From Capitulum mitella (lineage: Eukaryota; Arthropoda; Thecostraca; Pollicipedomorpha; Pollicipedidae), in contig CP099842.1 of assembly GCA_030062745.1 (NCBI GenBank), positions 21,485,822 through 21,549,821 on the forward strand: a stretch of 64,000 nt of DNA, read 5' to 3'. How positions within the stretch are numbered: position 1 is the first letter of the stretch; each line of letters opens with the position of its first letter. Below, in pieces: positions 57,201 to 64,000 of this stretch. The translations under genes were made by a program, and so were the position numbers. Under the pieces are notes generated by a model. That model did no database searches. It was not told where the DNA came from and saw nothing but the letters and a program-made list of their open reading frames with translations.

Positions 57201-60200
57201 CGTATCTGATAAAAGCTCTGCCAAACATCAAGGGTGGTCGGGGAGTACAAAAAGGTCAGTTCCTCTACAAAAATACTTCACGAAGGTCGAAACTGAGTTA
57301 GGTTTTCGCATTTCCTTTCCGTCCCAGGGTAATGATGTAAGAAAGCCTGGCGTGCCAGTGACGAAAATAAGCAGTGTTTACGGTACGTAGGACACTGGAC
57401 GTCATCAGCGAACCCCTGGATCCGTCCCTGTCAGAGGCAGGTTCGTTAAAGCCTATGAAACACAGATGGACAGGTGGTCCGTCTCTGGAGGCTGGTCTGT
57501 CAGATGGACAGAACGAAGGAATGCGACTGATTCATCAGCTACCGCATCAGGATGGCAAGTGTTAAACCAGGATTGAAAACAACGAACAGACAAACGAATA
57601 GACCCCCGGGTAAGATAAGAAAACTGAGAGCAAGTAAGTATCGTCATGGTCGCGTGTGTGCCAATTAATTAGCGTGTGCGCAGGTGGGGATCGGACAACA
57701 TATCGGACTGAAGGCCTGGTGTTGGAAAACCTGAAAACTGATGAACCGAACGTATAGCGGTCTCAAACGTGTACTGGTCATTACGGCACAATGCGCACCA
57801 CATCAAAATGAGTAAAGCCATTTATCCGGTATCTTTAAGCAAGTATTTTTTCGGCATGGGGAACCAAGGGGAGCTGGTACAACGAACGTTACGGGGCCAT
57901 GATCTGATCCCCTGGAGGGACTAATGACATAAACTGCGAGACTGGGCTTAACCTGACCTGCTAGTTATATCGTGTTTACTCCCTTGGCCTGCGTATTTGA
58001 CCTATTGCAACCAAGCTGTCCTGACCTCCTGTCAAACCCCGGCCCGTCTCACCTGTCGCCTCAGCCCCCACCTAGCCTTGCTGACGCTGACATGACTGCT
58101 ATCGCTCACCTGACCTGACCTCTTGACGCCCATCCCGCCCGACCTGTGACTACCGAGCTGACTAGCCATCACTTGTTACCCCGCACCTGACCTGGTCTCT
58201 TAACGCTGACATACGCCTTAGCACGCGCCTGCCGACTTAACGCTGACCTAACGTGATCTGTTAACGCCAACCTGCGTTAGTCTGCCGCGGCTTTGGAAGT
58301 CCAGCCCGAAACCGACCTGACCTGACCTGAGCTGCCACTGGTGACCTGACTTGCCGCCTCCGCAGGGGCCCGGCGCCGGCGCCGCCGAGTCGTGCCACTT
58401 TTGCAGCCAGAGAGTCTACCTGGTGGAGAGGATGGCCGCCGAGGGCAAGTTCTTCCACCAGAGCTGCTTCCGCTGCGAGTATTGCAACGTCACGCTCAGA
58501 ATCAGTGAGGACTGCCTCGCGCGCCTTCGGCCAGTTTTGTTTCTCATTAGATCCCCGGTACTCTGGTACGATTACTTTGGCACCTTTCGATCAACTGACA
58601 GTCTCCCTTCGGCCAGTTTTGTTCCTCATTAGATTCCCGGTGCTTTGGGACAATAACTTTGACACATTTCGATCAACTGATAGCCTCTCCCTTCGGCCGG
58701 ATTTGTTTCTCATTAGATTCCCAGTACATTGGGAATATGACATGGGCACCTTTCACTCAACTGATAGTCCCGTAAACCTATCGGTTTTATTACTTTTGAT
58801 GGCGTCCAGTTCCCAAAACGCATTTTTGGCGGTTCTTCCGTACATGCATTGCTCTAAGAAAACGCTGAAAATAAAGAATCGACAAGCTCATGAAACTCGA
58901 CATGAGACCGTCTGGAGGATCAAACTAGGCTGCCTCCCAATAGTTTGGAACTCGCGCCTTTTCGCCTGCCGATGCGCGTTGTCGGCCAGTTATCAATGAG
59001 CCATTTCGACAGCGAGCTACGCGTACGACGGAAGTTCTGGCCGCTTCTTCTGCGCGCCGCACTTCGGTCTACACTCGCTGGTCAAGTACAAGTACCAGCG
59101 GTCCGAGCTGCTGGCCCGCGTCCCGACGGCGACGCCTGTCACCGAGGTCAGCAGCGGACGTCATCACTGGCGTCACCGACTCGGCAGGGCTGTTGACTGT
59201 CCCGGGGCCGGGTGTTAGCTGCAGGGAGAGGGAAAATTTAGCCAGCCATTGAGCTGTTGGTAACGACGTTCACGAAACTGTGCTTAAACCAACCGATTTT
59301 GCGATTTTTTGGTTGAACAGTCTTGTATTTCGCAAGTTCGGCTGTTGCATTTGGCATTGTTGTTAAGGTACGGGCTTGCTGAAAGAGAGGTCAGCAAACC
59401 CCTGGGTGGCGGTATCAATGGCTGTACCGACAGGCAGACGATTGGTGTGATGACCACGTATTACAGAACAACAGCTGACTGGGGTCCATCGTCCCGTCGG
59501 ACCTCCACCGTCCCTTCGGATGGAATGTCACGTGACCTAACAAAGCTCCGTGACGTCGACCACCTGGCTCGGTGACAGACTCTGTCGGCACCACCTGATG
59601 ACGTCCACCGCCTCATTGCGACAGAATCTGCGAGTCCGTCGAGGTCTGGGCTCAGGTCGCGGCGCCACGCCTGAGAGGGCCGAGTTCGAGAACAGCGTGG
59701 ACCTGCTGTCAGAGGCCGAGCCGCTGTCCGAGATGGACGAGGACGAGTGGACCGATCGCAACTTCGGCCTCTCCACGGCCGAGCTCGACAGCGAGCCCGA
59801 CAGCAGGTCAGTCAATAATGTGCCGATAGTGGGTCAGCTGGGGCTAAAAGTGGTCCGACAGTGGGTCAGATGCGTCAACAGTCAACTGTCGGTCACAACA
59901 ACACAACGGTCAACAGTCGCCCCCGACAACAAGACACCTTAGGTCAAGAGTGGTCTTGACATTTGGTCAGCTGATGACGACGGCGATGGTAGCTTTTCAG
60001 CCGAACTTTACCTCAGACTCAAAGGTAAAACAGGATAACTAGTTCCATGGGTCGGTGGTCCCTCCTCCATCTTTCCGAAATGTTCTTGAAAGATGCTATG
60101 GATTAAATAAAATGCACAGAATAAGTAGTTGGTCATTCTAGGACATTTTGTCGGTCTTTCCTAGTTAAGTCGAACATGCCAGAGCCGTGTGCTGATACCG

Positions 60201-62986
60201 AGGCTGGTGCTGGTTCGTGGAACAGCGGTGACGAGTCGTCGTCGAGTGCCGACGGGTCGGGCACGCCGCTGGACGACGAGGAGGACGTGCTCCGTCTGGC
60301 CGAGCGGTGGCGCCGCCTGCACACGGAGCGAGCCTCGGACGAGGCCAGCGACCTGTACGAGTCGGACGGCGTGGAGCCGCCCGACGACGGTGAGGAGTCG
60401 ACGGGGGCCGAACAGAGCTGACAGGTGGTAGAGGATGAGCGGAAGAGGTGTTACGACAATGGTACATCCTCACAAGGAGCAAAGAAGTAAAAGCTCTGAG
60501 GGCTGGTAAAATGTTACGCATCTGTCTTGCGAATGGAGAACCAATGACGATTATTAGAGCATTGTTTCGTTACCCACAACCCTGTGCCGTTGGTTGAGAG
60601 TGTTTGGGTTTTCAGCCATGCGGGGGGATTATGTCCCAGCTCCCGGCGTCCTTTTTCATCCCGGGCGTCTGCCTGTCGTTACAGCTGCTGACACGGCCAC
60701 CCAGTCGGAGACGGAGGAGGAGGTGACGGCGCGGCGCCAGCGGCTGGACGAGCTGAAGCTAACAGAGGACGTACTCAAGTCCCGGAACCTGGACGACAAA
60801 CGCGCCGACACCAGCGGGTCGCAGGTGCGTTCCGGCGACTGACGGGAGTAAACCCGGACCCGTCCGAACTCCAGAACGCCCGCAGCGTGGCGGATTTGGC
60901 TCGTGTTGTGATGGCGGGGCGTCGTCTCGGCGTTCGTCAGCGGGATGGTGACGCCTTAGTCGACCTGTCCGTCCTCACATGCCGTCTTGCTACGTGGACT
61001 GGTTATCTCGTTTTTTCGGACGGAATAAAAAGAAATTGAGCAGGTTCAGCGCGGTTTTGTTCCCAGACTGCCTTCAGTTTTACCTGCGAGCTGGTCCAAA
61101 CAACATCTCAAATTATCTTAACATGGTTTCATAGGGCAAGTTTAACAATGCCTCATGTTCGAGCCAAACCTGTGTGTGATTTTTGTATAACGTAATCTAT
61201 AAATAAAAAGAAGGCGCTTAATTGAACCGGGAAGTAACTAGTGATTACTGTGACTGGACTGTCTGCACCCTTTGCTGATTTCAGCGTGATGAAGCCAGCC
61301 CATCTGTGCCATAACACCACAGCACCATGCCATAACACACAACCAGCCCATTTGTGCACCTCATCTGCCCTCTGCTTTTTTTTTACCAATGTGTAAACAA
61401 CCTCGTCAAACTGCGGTTTGTCACTTGTGTGACACGGTACACTTCCTGTTCTTTCGAAACCTTAGCCACTCTCTAATTTCACTCGTCCTTGAAAACTTCT
61501 GTTGCTGTGGAAACTCAAATGTCCGTGTATGATGCTTTTCCTCCAGAAGCTTGCTTCGGTCCTCCTGGCTTTATTTTGTGCCGTCTCCGTTTGCTTTGAG
61601 TCTCGCCTTGATGTCCCTTTTCGCCTATCTATGCACGTTCTTCCACTGACCGCGTGCCCGATCAGCGCCACTCCCAGTCACAGCCTGACGATCAGACCCG
61701 GCCTGCACAGTCGGCCCCGCTCCTCCGTCGCGGAACGGCCAACGGTAACGGTGGCCGTGGCCCTTCGCTGGTGTCCGCCTGGCCGTGGAAATCACCTGTG
61801 TGCAGTGTGGAAGCTGGGGCTAAAAGGAACGCAAGGCACTTGTCCTAACGTACCAGTATTCGCACTTGCTGTGGTCTTTTTTACTTTGTTTTCTCCTTCA
61901 GAGGTTTACCGCATAGAGCATGCCAGAAGAATGATATTAATTTAATAGGACATACAAGTGCTGAAACTTTAAACAGTCCCATTCTGTGCCACTCTATGAG
62001 CATATCGTTAAAACATACCAAGCTAGAGGGGCATCTGTTTCTTCAACCCACTCCTCCACCCGTAACGACGCACTGCGCCCACCCTCTGGGTTTCGGTTTC
62101 AGATCTGTAACCACGGGTTTATGATTGATAAGCGTACGCTTGTCATCCGTGCATGCTGATAGGGTGCTGTGCTGTAGTCTGTTTTTCTTCAGTACACCAG
62201 AGAATGTCTTATTTCCTGTAAGGGTTTGGGTGATGCTATGTGACACACACATTTCTGTTGCATGTGGATTAGTGAGTGTGCACTTGCAGCTAAGTTTGAT
62301 ATATACTGACTGAATGAAGCGTTCTTTTGGATATGTTCTGTGCTTGAGTTTTGTTTAATTCGATACATGGAGGACGTCAGGCGTTTCGACCCGTGCATGG
62401 TTGGGCCAAATTCATCAGGTGATGACCAATGGTTACTGTCGAGTAAATTGCATGATGTTTTACCCAGCGTTCTTACAAAATTTGTTTGCGTGTTTCCAAA
62501 GGATAGCCATTCCGGTGGTATGCAATACGTTGTTACCATGCTTGTATGTCTCCACTTTTTTCTGCGTTCGCTGTTACGCTACAAAGACGACTACCTGGCA
62601 CATGTGATGCTGCGCGAATGTGGACTTACGCGTACATATCACGGCAATTTCTACGATTTGCGACAACTTGTAATCACACACCGGCGGCAGACGGGGGCAG
62701 CCGTCCGTTTTTGACTTGCTGTATGCATGTTGCATTTCCCGGCGCCCGACCGCGCGCTCCGCCGACGCCTGACCAGAGTTGGCTGTCCGGCAGACGTCCT
62801 CCAGCTCGGACAGCTCCGACAGCTCCTCCGAGTCGTCCTCGGACGAGGACAGCTCGGCCTCGTCCTCGGACGGGCCGCCGCCGCCGCTGCCGGCCGCGCC
62901 GCCGCCACTGATCGTGATCCAGGCCTCGGACGACTCGCCGCGGCCCTGCCGGCGGCCGGAGCCGATCGGAGCCGAGCGAACCTCGA

Positions 62987-63018
<32 letters not shown>

Positions 63019-64000
63019 GAGCAGCCGGCAGCCGAGCAGCCGGCCAGACCTGGTGGGGACGACGTCACCGAGAAGGGCGAGGACGAAGAGGACGAAAGGA
63101 AAGCGTTGCAAGGTCAGACGGTCGCGGTGGTCGCCGAGGAGAGTGTGAACGCGGAGAGGAAATCCGTGGCGGCGTCTCCAGCGAGCGACCCTGCCGGCGC
63201 CGGGTCTGACGCCCCGAGAACTGACACCAGGCCGGCCGGTCAGGTCGGTACCGGGCGGGCCGCGAGATCAGATGGAGGCCGCTGCGAGGCCGCCGGTCTC
63301 CGTAAGGACTCCGCGACGAAGACGGCCCGGGAGGGGACGCAGAGACCGCGGCCGGCGGCGCGCGCCGCGCCCAGCCAGACTCCGGCCCGTCGGAGCGCGC
63401 TGGAGCTGAAGAGGCGGTACCTGACGGGGCCGGCGGGCGCGGCTCGGCAGCCGACCGAGCCGCGCTCGGCCGCCGAGCTCGACACGCGCGTCAGCACCCT
63501 GATGAGCCGCATCTCGGAGAAGCAGCGTCTGCTGGGCCCGGCGGCGGCCTCCTCCTCCGCCGCCGCGCGGCGCCGGCCGGCGGCAGACGTCAGCGCGGCG
63601 CCGACTCCGGCGGCCGCAGACGGCGGCGGCCGGGAGCGCTCTCCTCCGCGTCCGGCCGCCGGCCGACGAGCCGAGGACGGCTGCCCGCCGGGGCCGGAGG
63701 ACCGCGTCTCCCCGCCGGCCGCCAGGGAGCCGGACGGCGACCGCCGGCCCGGTCCGGAGTCGGTCGCGCTGGTCTCTGAGGGCGGCGGCCCGTGGGACGA
63801 CTCCCAGCCCCCCGCCGGCCGGCCGCCGGACTCCGGCGTCCCGGGCGGCGACCCCTGCCCGGCCGCGGCCCGGGGCCGGGCAGAGGACAGTGACGGGGAC
63901 GCCGTGTTCAGCGGCGCTCCCCGCCGGCGCCGGGCCGCCGGCGAGGGCGCTGCCCGGTCGGCCTCGCCTCAGGGAGATTCTCCTGTGATACCCGCCTGGC
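27130..64000 (+). CDS. Mical: MICAL, F-actin methionine monooxygenase (gene, right end beyond window)
   Basis: MICAL is an FAD/NADPH monooxygenase that oxidises actin methionines and dismantles filaments; in animals it acts downstream of semaphorin/plexin. Twenty exons give 1,707 or more residues with matching phases throughout. Visible: N-terminal helix region 1-90; FAD loop GAGPCG at 95-100 with the acidic end of the second strand at E118; GADG (DG motif) at 219-222; [15 protein letters not shown] (GD motif) around 394-408; CH domain about 520-635; basic [14 protein letters not shown] near 672-685, a likely nuclear signal; coiled linkers; LIM domain 1034-1087 with all eight metal ligands; then an acidic Ser-rich tail. 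The Rab-binding coiled coil expected at the C-terminus is beyond the edge. The start is the first ATG after an acceptor and begins a helix block like other MICALs. Introns 1 and 3 are very long. Confidence 0.96.
27249..27410 (+). repeat. 54 bp tandem duplication of exon 1 end and donor
   Basis: GCTGCACCTCAAACCCGCCA at 27249 recurs at 27303, and each copy ends CTGAAG plus a GT donor (GTAAGG at 27298, GTGAGC at 27352). A third, decayed copy ends GTTAAG/GTCTCA at 27410. The first two are in frame with each other. Confidence 0.9.
28050..28190. mobile_element. Fragment of a short repeat element
   Basis: TTCTTTCCATTTACCGCCAT, GGGTTAATGTTAAATGTTG and a following C run resemble 24935-25116 read in the other orientation. 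Boundaries are uncertain. Confidence 0.45.
29304..29474. repeat. Inverted repeat with about 40 bp arms
   Basis: GGGCTTTTGGCTGGGCCTGC at 29304 pairs with the complement of GTAGTCATAGCCAAAAGCCC at 29441-29460, and GGGCCCTGGTTTTGA with TTCAAAACCAGGGCCC. The spacer is about 75 bp. The arms may be the ends of a short foldback element. Confidence 0.7.
29890..30857 (+). mobile_element. Decayed hAT-family transposase
   Basis: Pieces in shifting frames match the C-terminal half of hAT (ZMYM/TTF-zinc-finger type) transposases. One (30096-30359) reads [19 protein letters not shown]. Another (from 30356) reads [20 protein letters not shown]. The end (30534-30857) reads [20 protein letters not shown], the hAT dimerisation segment, with a stop at 30857. 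At least one frameshift and in-frame stops are present; the catalytic N-terminal half and inverted ends are not seen. A domesticated gene is unlikely because the frame is broken. Confidence 0.8.
31000..31380 (-). repeat. 37 bp minisatellite
   Basis: About ten copies around CACCGCTGGTGCGGCTGCCA, exactly 37 bp apart at 31261, 31298 and 31335. On the minus strand two frames stay open for about 125 codons because the unit lacks stops in them, giving 37-residue protein-level periods. These are artefacts of the repeat. Confidence 0.9.
31992..32088. repeat. Two tandem perfect hairpins
   Basis: ACATACACTGGTACC (31992) and GGTACCAGTGTATGT (ending 32028) form a 15 bp perfect stem with a 7 nt loop. GTTGAGCCCGG (32059) and CCGGGCTCAAC (ending 32088) form an 11 bp stem with an 8 nt loop. 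No gene context. Confidence 0.9.
35150..36370. promoter_or_regulatory. CpG-dense GC-rich zone in MICAL intron 1
   Basis: Very GC-rich with frequent CG dinucleotides and a (CGG)n run at about 35583-35611, between AT-richer flanks. Long frames on both strands reflect composition. It could be an internal promoter with an untranslated first exon, or simply a GC-rich block; there is no motif to decide. Confidence 0.3.
37434..37535 (+). CDS. Mical: MICAL exon 2
   Basis: 34 codons, residues 57-90, phase 0 to 0, acceptor CTTTCAG, donor GTAAGT. It encodes [20 protein letters not shown] and ends HACVDTK, a conserved block just before the FAD loop. Confidence 0.95.
37616..37830 (+). repeat. 27 bp minisatellite after exon 2
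   Basis: GCTGTTCTGCGTCCTGCCCT repeats every 27 bp with decay to the right. The rest of intron 2 (to 39850) holds a short transposon at 38190-38397 and nothing else recognised. Confidence 0.85.
38190..38397 (+). mobile_element. Short TIR element, CAGGRWCGYAGCCA family
   Basis: Starts AGGATCGCAGCCAGGATTTT and ends CCTTGGCTACGTCCCTG; the ends are imperfect inverted repeats and match those of 1752-1915 and the start of 17649. The internal sequence differs, so it is a distinct subfamily. Confidence 0.7.
39411..39438. repeat. Perfect 11 bp-stem hairpin
   Basis: AAGTCTTGTAG, a 6 nt loop ACAAGA, then CTACAAGACTT. Neighbouring sequence repeats CAAGAC/GACAAG motifs. No known function. Confidence 0.85.
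39850..40452 (+). repeat. 49 bp minisatellite ending at the MICAL exon 3 acceptor
   Basis: About 12 copies of a 49 bp unit made of GACTGTCCCGCCGGTGCCGC, AGGTGTTGGTGATTGGTGCT and GTGTGTGGT. The last copy is the genuine acceptor (GTGCCGCAG/GTGTTGG) and exon start. Each unit therefore repeats the polypyrimidine-like tract, the AG and about 17 coding bases. Long antisense frames across it (to 40701) are repeat artefacts. Confidence 0.95.
40453..40660 (+). CDS. Mical: MICAL exon 3 (FAD-binding loop)
   Basis: 208 nt, residues 91-159 plus 1 nt, phase 0 to 1, donor GTGAGT. It encodes [20 protein letters not shown], then VVVLEKR and [20 protein letters not shown]. The GxGxxG loop and conserved MICAL helix are intact. 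Confidence 0.97.
42840..43030 (+). repeat. Degenerate minisatellite
   Basis: About four imperfect copies of a segment with CTGAAGTTGAATCG and TTCTCCACTGTCACCC, spacing about 45-65 bp. Confidence 0.65.
43770..44012 (+). repeat. Hairpin-forming minisatellite of about 51 bp
   Basis: About five copies containing AGTGGGCTGTCAGTTCAGTA followed by GGCCCACT, so each unit can fold into a short stem (AGTGGGC with GCCCACT). Two later units carry a longer spacer. Confidence 0.75.
45393..45599 (+). CDS. Mical: MICAL exon 4 (DG motif)
   Basis: 207 nt, phase 1 to 1, acceptor GCCGGCAG, donor GTGAGT, residues 160-228. It encodes [20 protein letters not shown] and [14 protein letters not shown], the second nucleotide-binding block of class A flavin monooxygenases. 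Confidence 0.96.
45600..46547. other. MICAL intron 4
   Basis: Nothing recognisable; mixed composition, no repeat array. Confidence 0.7.
46548..46804 (+). CDS. Mical: MICAL exon 5
   Basis: 257 nt, phase 1 to 0, acceptor CCGGCAG, donor GTGGGT, residues 229-314. It encodes [34 protein letters not shown] and [20 protein letters not shown], the strongly conserved MICAL substrate-domain blocks. Confidence 0.97.
46805..47924. other. MICAL intron 5
   Basis: 1.1 kb; GC-rich towards its 3-prime end. No exon or repeat array supported. Confidence 0.7.
47925..48182 (+). CDS. Mical: MICAL exon 6 (GD motif)
   Basis: 86 codons, residues 315-400, acceptor GCCGCCAG. It encodes [34 protein letters not shown] and [12 protein letters not shown]. 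The donor reads GTTCGT, which is weak, but the join to PFWP in the next exon is the expected protein sequence. Confidence 0.95.
48626..48831 (+). CDS. Mical: MICAL exon 7
   Basis: 206 nt, phase 0 to 2, acceptor TTCGGCAG, donor GTCGGT, residues 401-468. It encodes [35 protein letters not shown] and YSLDPRT. Confidence 0.96.
49340..49425. repeat. CTCATTAGA repeats with two 12 bp palindromes
   Basis: Perfect palindrome TGAGTCGACTCA occurs at both ends of a small CTCATTAGA array in MICAL intron 7. The repeats and palindromes share the CTCATT motif. Confidence 0.85.
49795..50264 (+). repeat. 32 bp minisatellite ending at the MICAL exon 8 acceptor
   Basis: About 14 copies of a 32 bp unit, CCTCTGACCCGCCGCCGGCT followed by GTGTGTAGG. 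The last copy changes GTGTGTAG to CGGCAG and becomes the true acceptor. Every unit thus carries a pyrimidine-rich stretch and an AG. The long antisense frames here are artefacts. Confidence 0.95.
50265..50521 (+). CDS. Mical: MICAL exon 8
   Basis: 257 nt, phase 2 to 1, donor GTCAGT, residues 469-554. It encodes [20 protein letters not shown], an Ala-rich linker and the start of the CH domain ([23 protein letters not shown]). Confidence 0.96.
50640..50680 (+). repeat. (TGCTG)n tract in intron 8
   Basis: Short TGTGC/TGCTG pentamer run inside the 238 bp intron between the two CH-domain exons. Confidence 0.8.
50760..51016 (+). CDS. Mical: MICAL exon 9 (CH domain)
   Basis: 257 nt, phase 1 to 0, acceptor TGCCGCAG, donor GTGAGT, residues 555-640. 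It encodes [35 protein letters not shown] and [15 protein letters not shown], completing a calponin-homology domain. Confidence 0.96.
51060..51205 (+). repeat. Degenerate minisatellite in intron 9
   Basis: Three to four copies of a unit around GACGTCTGACGCTGGGGCGC and GGGAGGACA, starting about 45 bp after the exon 9 donor. Confidence 0.7.
51557..51694 (+). CDS. Mical: MICAL exon 10 (basic linker)
   Basis: 46 codons, residues 641-686, acceptor GCGGTAG, donor GTCAGT. It encodes [17 protein letters not shown] and a basic cluster [19 protein letters not shown] proteins carry a nuclear signal after the CH domain, so this is a likely one. Confidence 0.85.
52037..52543 (+). CDS. Mical: MICAL exon 11 (linker)
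   Basis: 169 codons, residues 687-855, acceptor TCTGTAG, donor GTGAGC. An acidic Ser-rich start ([15 protein letters not shown]) leads to Arg/Leu-rich helices and [20 protein letters not shown]. The join to the next exon is in phase. Confidence 0.88.
53109..53249 (+). CDS. Mical: MICAL exon 12
   Basis: 47 codons, residues 856-902, acceptor CTGGCAG, donor GTAAGC. It encodes [12 protein letters not shown] and [20 protein letters not shown], a charged helical linker. Confidence 0.92.
53474..53623 (+). CDS. Mical: MICAL exon 13
   Basis: 50 codons, residues 903-952, acceptor TCCACAG, donor GTGCGG. It encodes [20 protein letters not shown] and [20 protein letters not shown]. Confidence 0.92.
54417..54632 (+). 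CDS. Mical: MICAL exon 14
   Basis: 72 codons, residues 953-1024, phase 0 to 0, acceptor CACCAG after a C-rich tract, donor GTACGC. It encodes [20 protein letters not shown] and [18 protein letters not shown]. If the weak donor is skipped the frame stays open to a stop at 54791. Confidence 0.9.
54633..54791 (+). CDS. Mical: Possible alternative MICAL C-terminus with a membrane tail
   Basis: Read-through of the exon 14 donor adds 52 residues and a TAG stop (54789-54791). The extension starts basic ([14 protein letters not shown]) and then has a hydrophobic stretch [19 protein letters not shown] of transmembrane length near the very end. An AATAAA lies at 55228. The product, about 1,076 residues, would keep the monooxygenase and CH domains but lack LIM and the tail. 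Base composition matches coding sequence. This is an inference from one open frame and needs transcript support. Confidence 0.4.
   Translation, partial: VRPQRGLAARLRSSARAALRRLRALAVACACYLLAVYALWLVAGDALRELGI
54803..54850 (+). repeat. Pyrimidine (CT)n tract
   Basis: CTCCCTCTCTCTCTCTCCCT-type run just after the alternative stop. It would be 3-prime untranslated sequence in the short isoform, otherwise intron. Confidence 0.85.
55228..55233 (+). terminator. Candidate polyadenylation signal AATAAA
   Basis: AATAAAGG at 55228, 437 bp beyond the alternative stop codon. It is one of few such hexamers on this strand nearby and would suit the short isoform; a chance match is possible. Confidence 0.3.
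55830..56115 (+). repeat. GACTGGACTGAC degenerate short repeat
   Basis: Variants of GACTGGACTGACGG and GACTGGTCTGACAG repeat about every 20 bp in intron 14. The rest of this 3.6 kb intron is AT-richer with nothing recognised until the CTGACCTG repeats. Confidence 0.85.
57940..58355 (+). repeat. CTGACCTG-type degenerate repeats before the LIM exon
   Basis: Many ACCTGACCTG and TTAACGCTGAC motifs over about 400 bp run up to the exon 15 acceptor. Low sequence complexity, no fixed period. Confidence 0.65.
58366..58504 (+). CDS. Mical: MICAL exon 15 (LIM domain, first part)
   Basis: 139 nt, phase 0 to 1, acceptor CTCCGCAG, donor GTGAGG, residues 1025-1070. It holds CHFC, then after 17 residues [10 protein letters not shown], giving six of the eight zinc ligands. 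Confidence 0.97.
58527..58775 (+). repeat. 83 bp tandem repeat, three copies
   Basis: CTTCGGCCAGTTTTGTTTCT recurs at about 58527, 58610 and 58692, each copy carrying CTCATTAGATTCCCGG and TTTCGATCAACTGA. It starts about 20 bp after the exon 15 donor. Confidence 0.9.
59013..59146 (+). CDS. Mical: MICAL exon 16 (LIM domain, second part)
   Basis: 134 nt, phase 1 to 0, acceptor TTCGACAG, donor GTCAGC, residues 1071-1115. It encodes [20 protein letters not shown] with the last two zinc ligands (C1084, H1087) and then [14 protein letters not shown]. Confidence 0.96.
59625..59806 (+). CDS. Mical: MICAL exon 17
   Basis: 182 nt, phase 0 to 2, acceptor TTGCGACAG, donor GTCAGT, residues 1116-1175. It encodes [20 protein letters not shown] and [20 protein letters not shown], a signature found after the LIM domain in MICAL proteins. 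The exact start is inferred from phase. Confidence 0.9.
60142..60389 (+). CDS. Mical: MICAL exon 18 (acidic tail)
   Basis: 248 nt, phase 2 to 1, acceptor CATTCTAG, donor GTGAGG, residues 1176-1258. It encodes a Ser/Asp-rich disordered stretch ([20 protein letters not shown]) with [20 protein letters not shown]. The acceptor was chosen because other nearby AGs lead to a stop or a wrong phase. If the donor is skipped the frame ends at 60421. Confidence 0.75.
60685..60824 (+). CDS. Mical: MICAL exon 19
   Basis: 140 nt, phase 1 to 0, acceptor GTTACAG, donor GTGCGT, residues 1259-1305. It encodes [20 protein letters not shown] and [18 protein letters not shown]. Confidence 0.88.
60825..62793. other. 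MICAL intron 19
   Basis: About 2 kb, AT-richer than the exons. One open, Gln/Pro-rich segment at 61666-61797 could be a cassette exon. A short duplication of GCCATAACAC / CCAGCCCAT lies at 61295-61350. Nothing else recognised. Confidence 0.6.
62794..64000 (+). CDS. Mical: MICAL exon 20 (long disordered tail, truncated by window)
   Basis: Acceptor TGTCCGGCAG, then 402 open codons to the window edge, residues 1306-1707 and beyond. It begins with a Ser/Asp-rich run ([17 protein letters not shown]), then prolines, a GSGSGSGSG run and an acidic [12 protein letters not shown] helical island [10 protein letters not shown] / [20 protein letters not shown] (about 63390-63534) stands out as a likely binding segment. 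The remainder is Ala/Pro/Gly/Arg-rich. The usual C-terminal Rab-binding coiled coil must be further right. Confidence 0.88.

Noticed and set aside
62574..63111. Minus-strand frames of 145-164 codons with Glu/Ser-rich sequence
   Set aside because: Reverse complement of the Ser/Asp-rich MICAL exon 20, which has an acceptor, matching phase and open frame to the window edge.

Overview
This window is nuclear DNA from a multicellular animal, not a prokaryote. Coding sequence comes as short GC-rich exons (mostly 100-260 bp) with GT-AG borders and matching phases, separated by introns that hold microsatellites, minisatellites and decayed transposons. The strong GC bias at third codon positions, the intron structure and the insect/crustacean-like form of the best-recognised protein suggest an invertebrate, probably an arthropod such as a crustacean. 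The sequence alone does not fix the species.

Three genes can be assembled. (1) Positions 590-7829, minus strand: at least five phase-compatible exons of a protein I could not place; the gene runs off the left edge. (2) Positions 13374-17455, minus strand: six exons of an ALG11-type GT4 mannosyltransferase, complete to its stop codon but without a recognised N-terminal membrane-anchor exon. Several residues usual for the family are changed. (3) Position 27130 to the right edge, plus strand: a large MICAL gene (flavoprotein F-actin monooxygenase). Twenty exons give at least 1,707 codons with no frame break: monooxygenase domain, CH domain, linker with basic patch, LIM domain, then a long acidic/disordered tail that continues beyond the window. 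MICAL proteins oxidise actin methionines and disassemble filaments downstream of semaphorin/plexin signalling.

The 17.5-27.1 kb stretch between ALG11 and MICAL, and the larger introns, are mostly transposon debris: short elements with ends like CAGGGGCGYAGCCARG, a 1.2 kb element with about 35 bp inverted ends, a composite TA-microsatellite element present twice, a broken non-LTR reverse transcriptase (11.2-11.9 kb) and a broken hAT transposase (29.9-30.9 kb). No tRNA, rRNA, CRISPR or bacterial-type feature was seen.

The most unusual signal is a set of minisatellites that begin at splice junctions and carry copies of them. The clearest is a 49 bp unit repeated about 12 times, ending exactly at the acceptor of the MICAL FAD-binding exon. 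Each unit carries that acceptor plus the first 17 or so coding bases. Similar arrays lie at the MICAL exon 8 acceptor, the MICAL exon 1 donor, and on both sides of the last visible exon of the unplaced gene. A second candidate novelty is an open read-through of MICAL exon 14 that would give a membrane-anchored isoform lacking the LIM domain.
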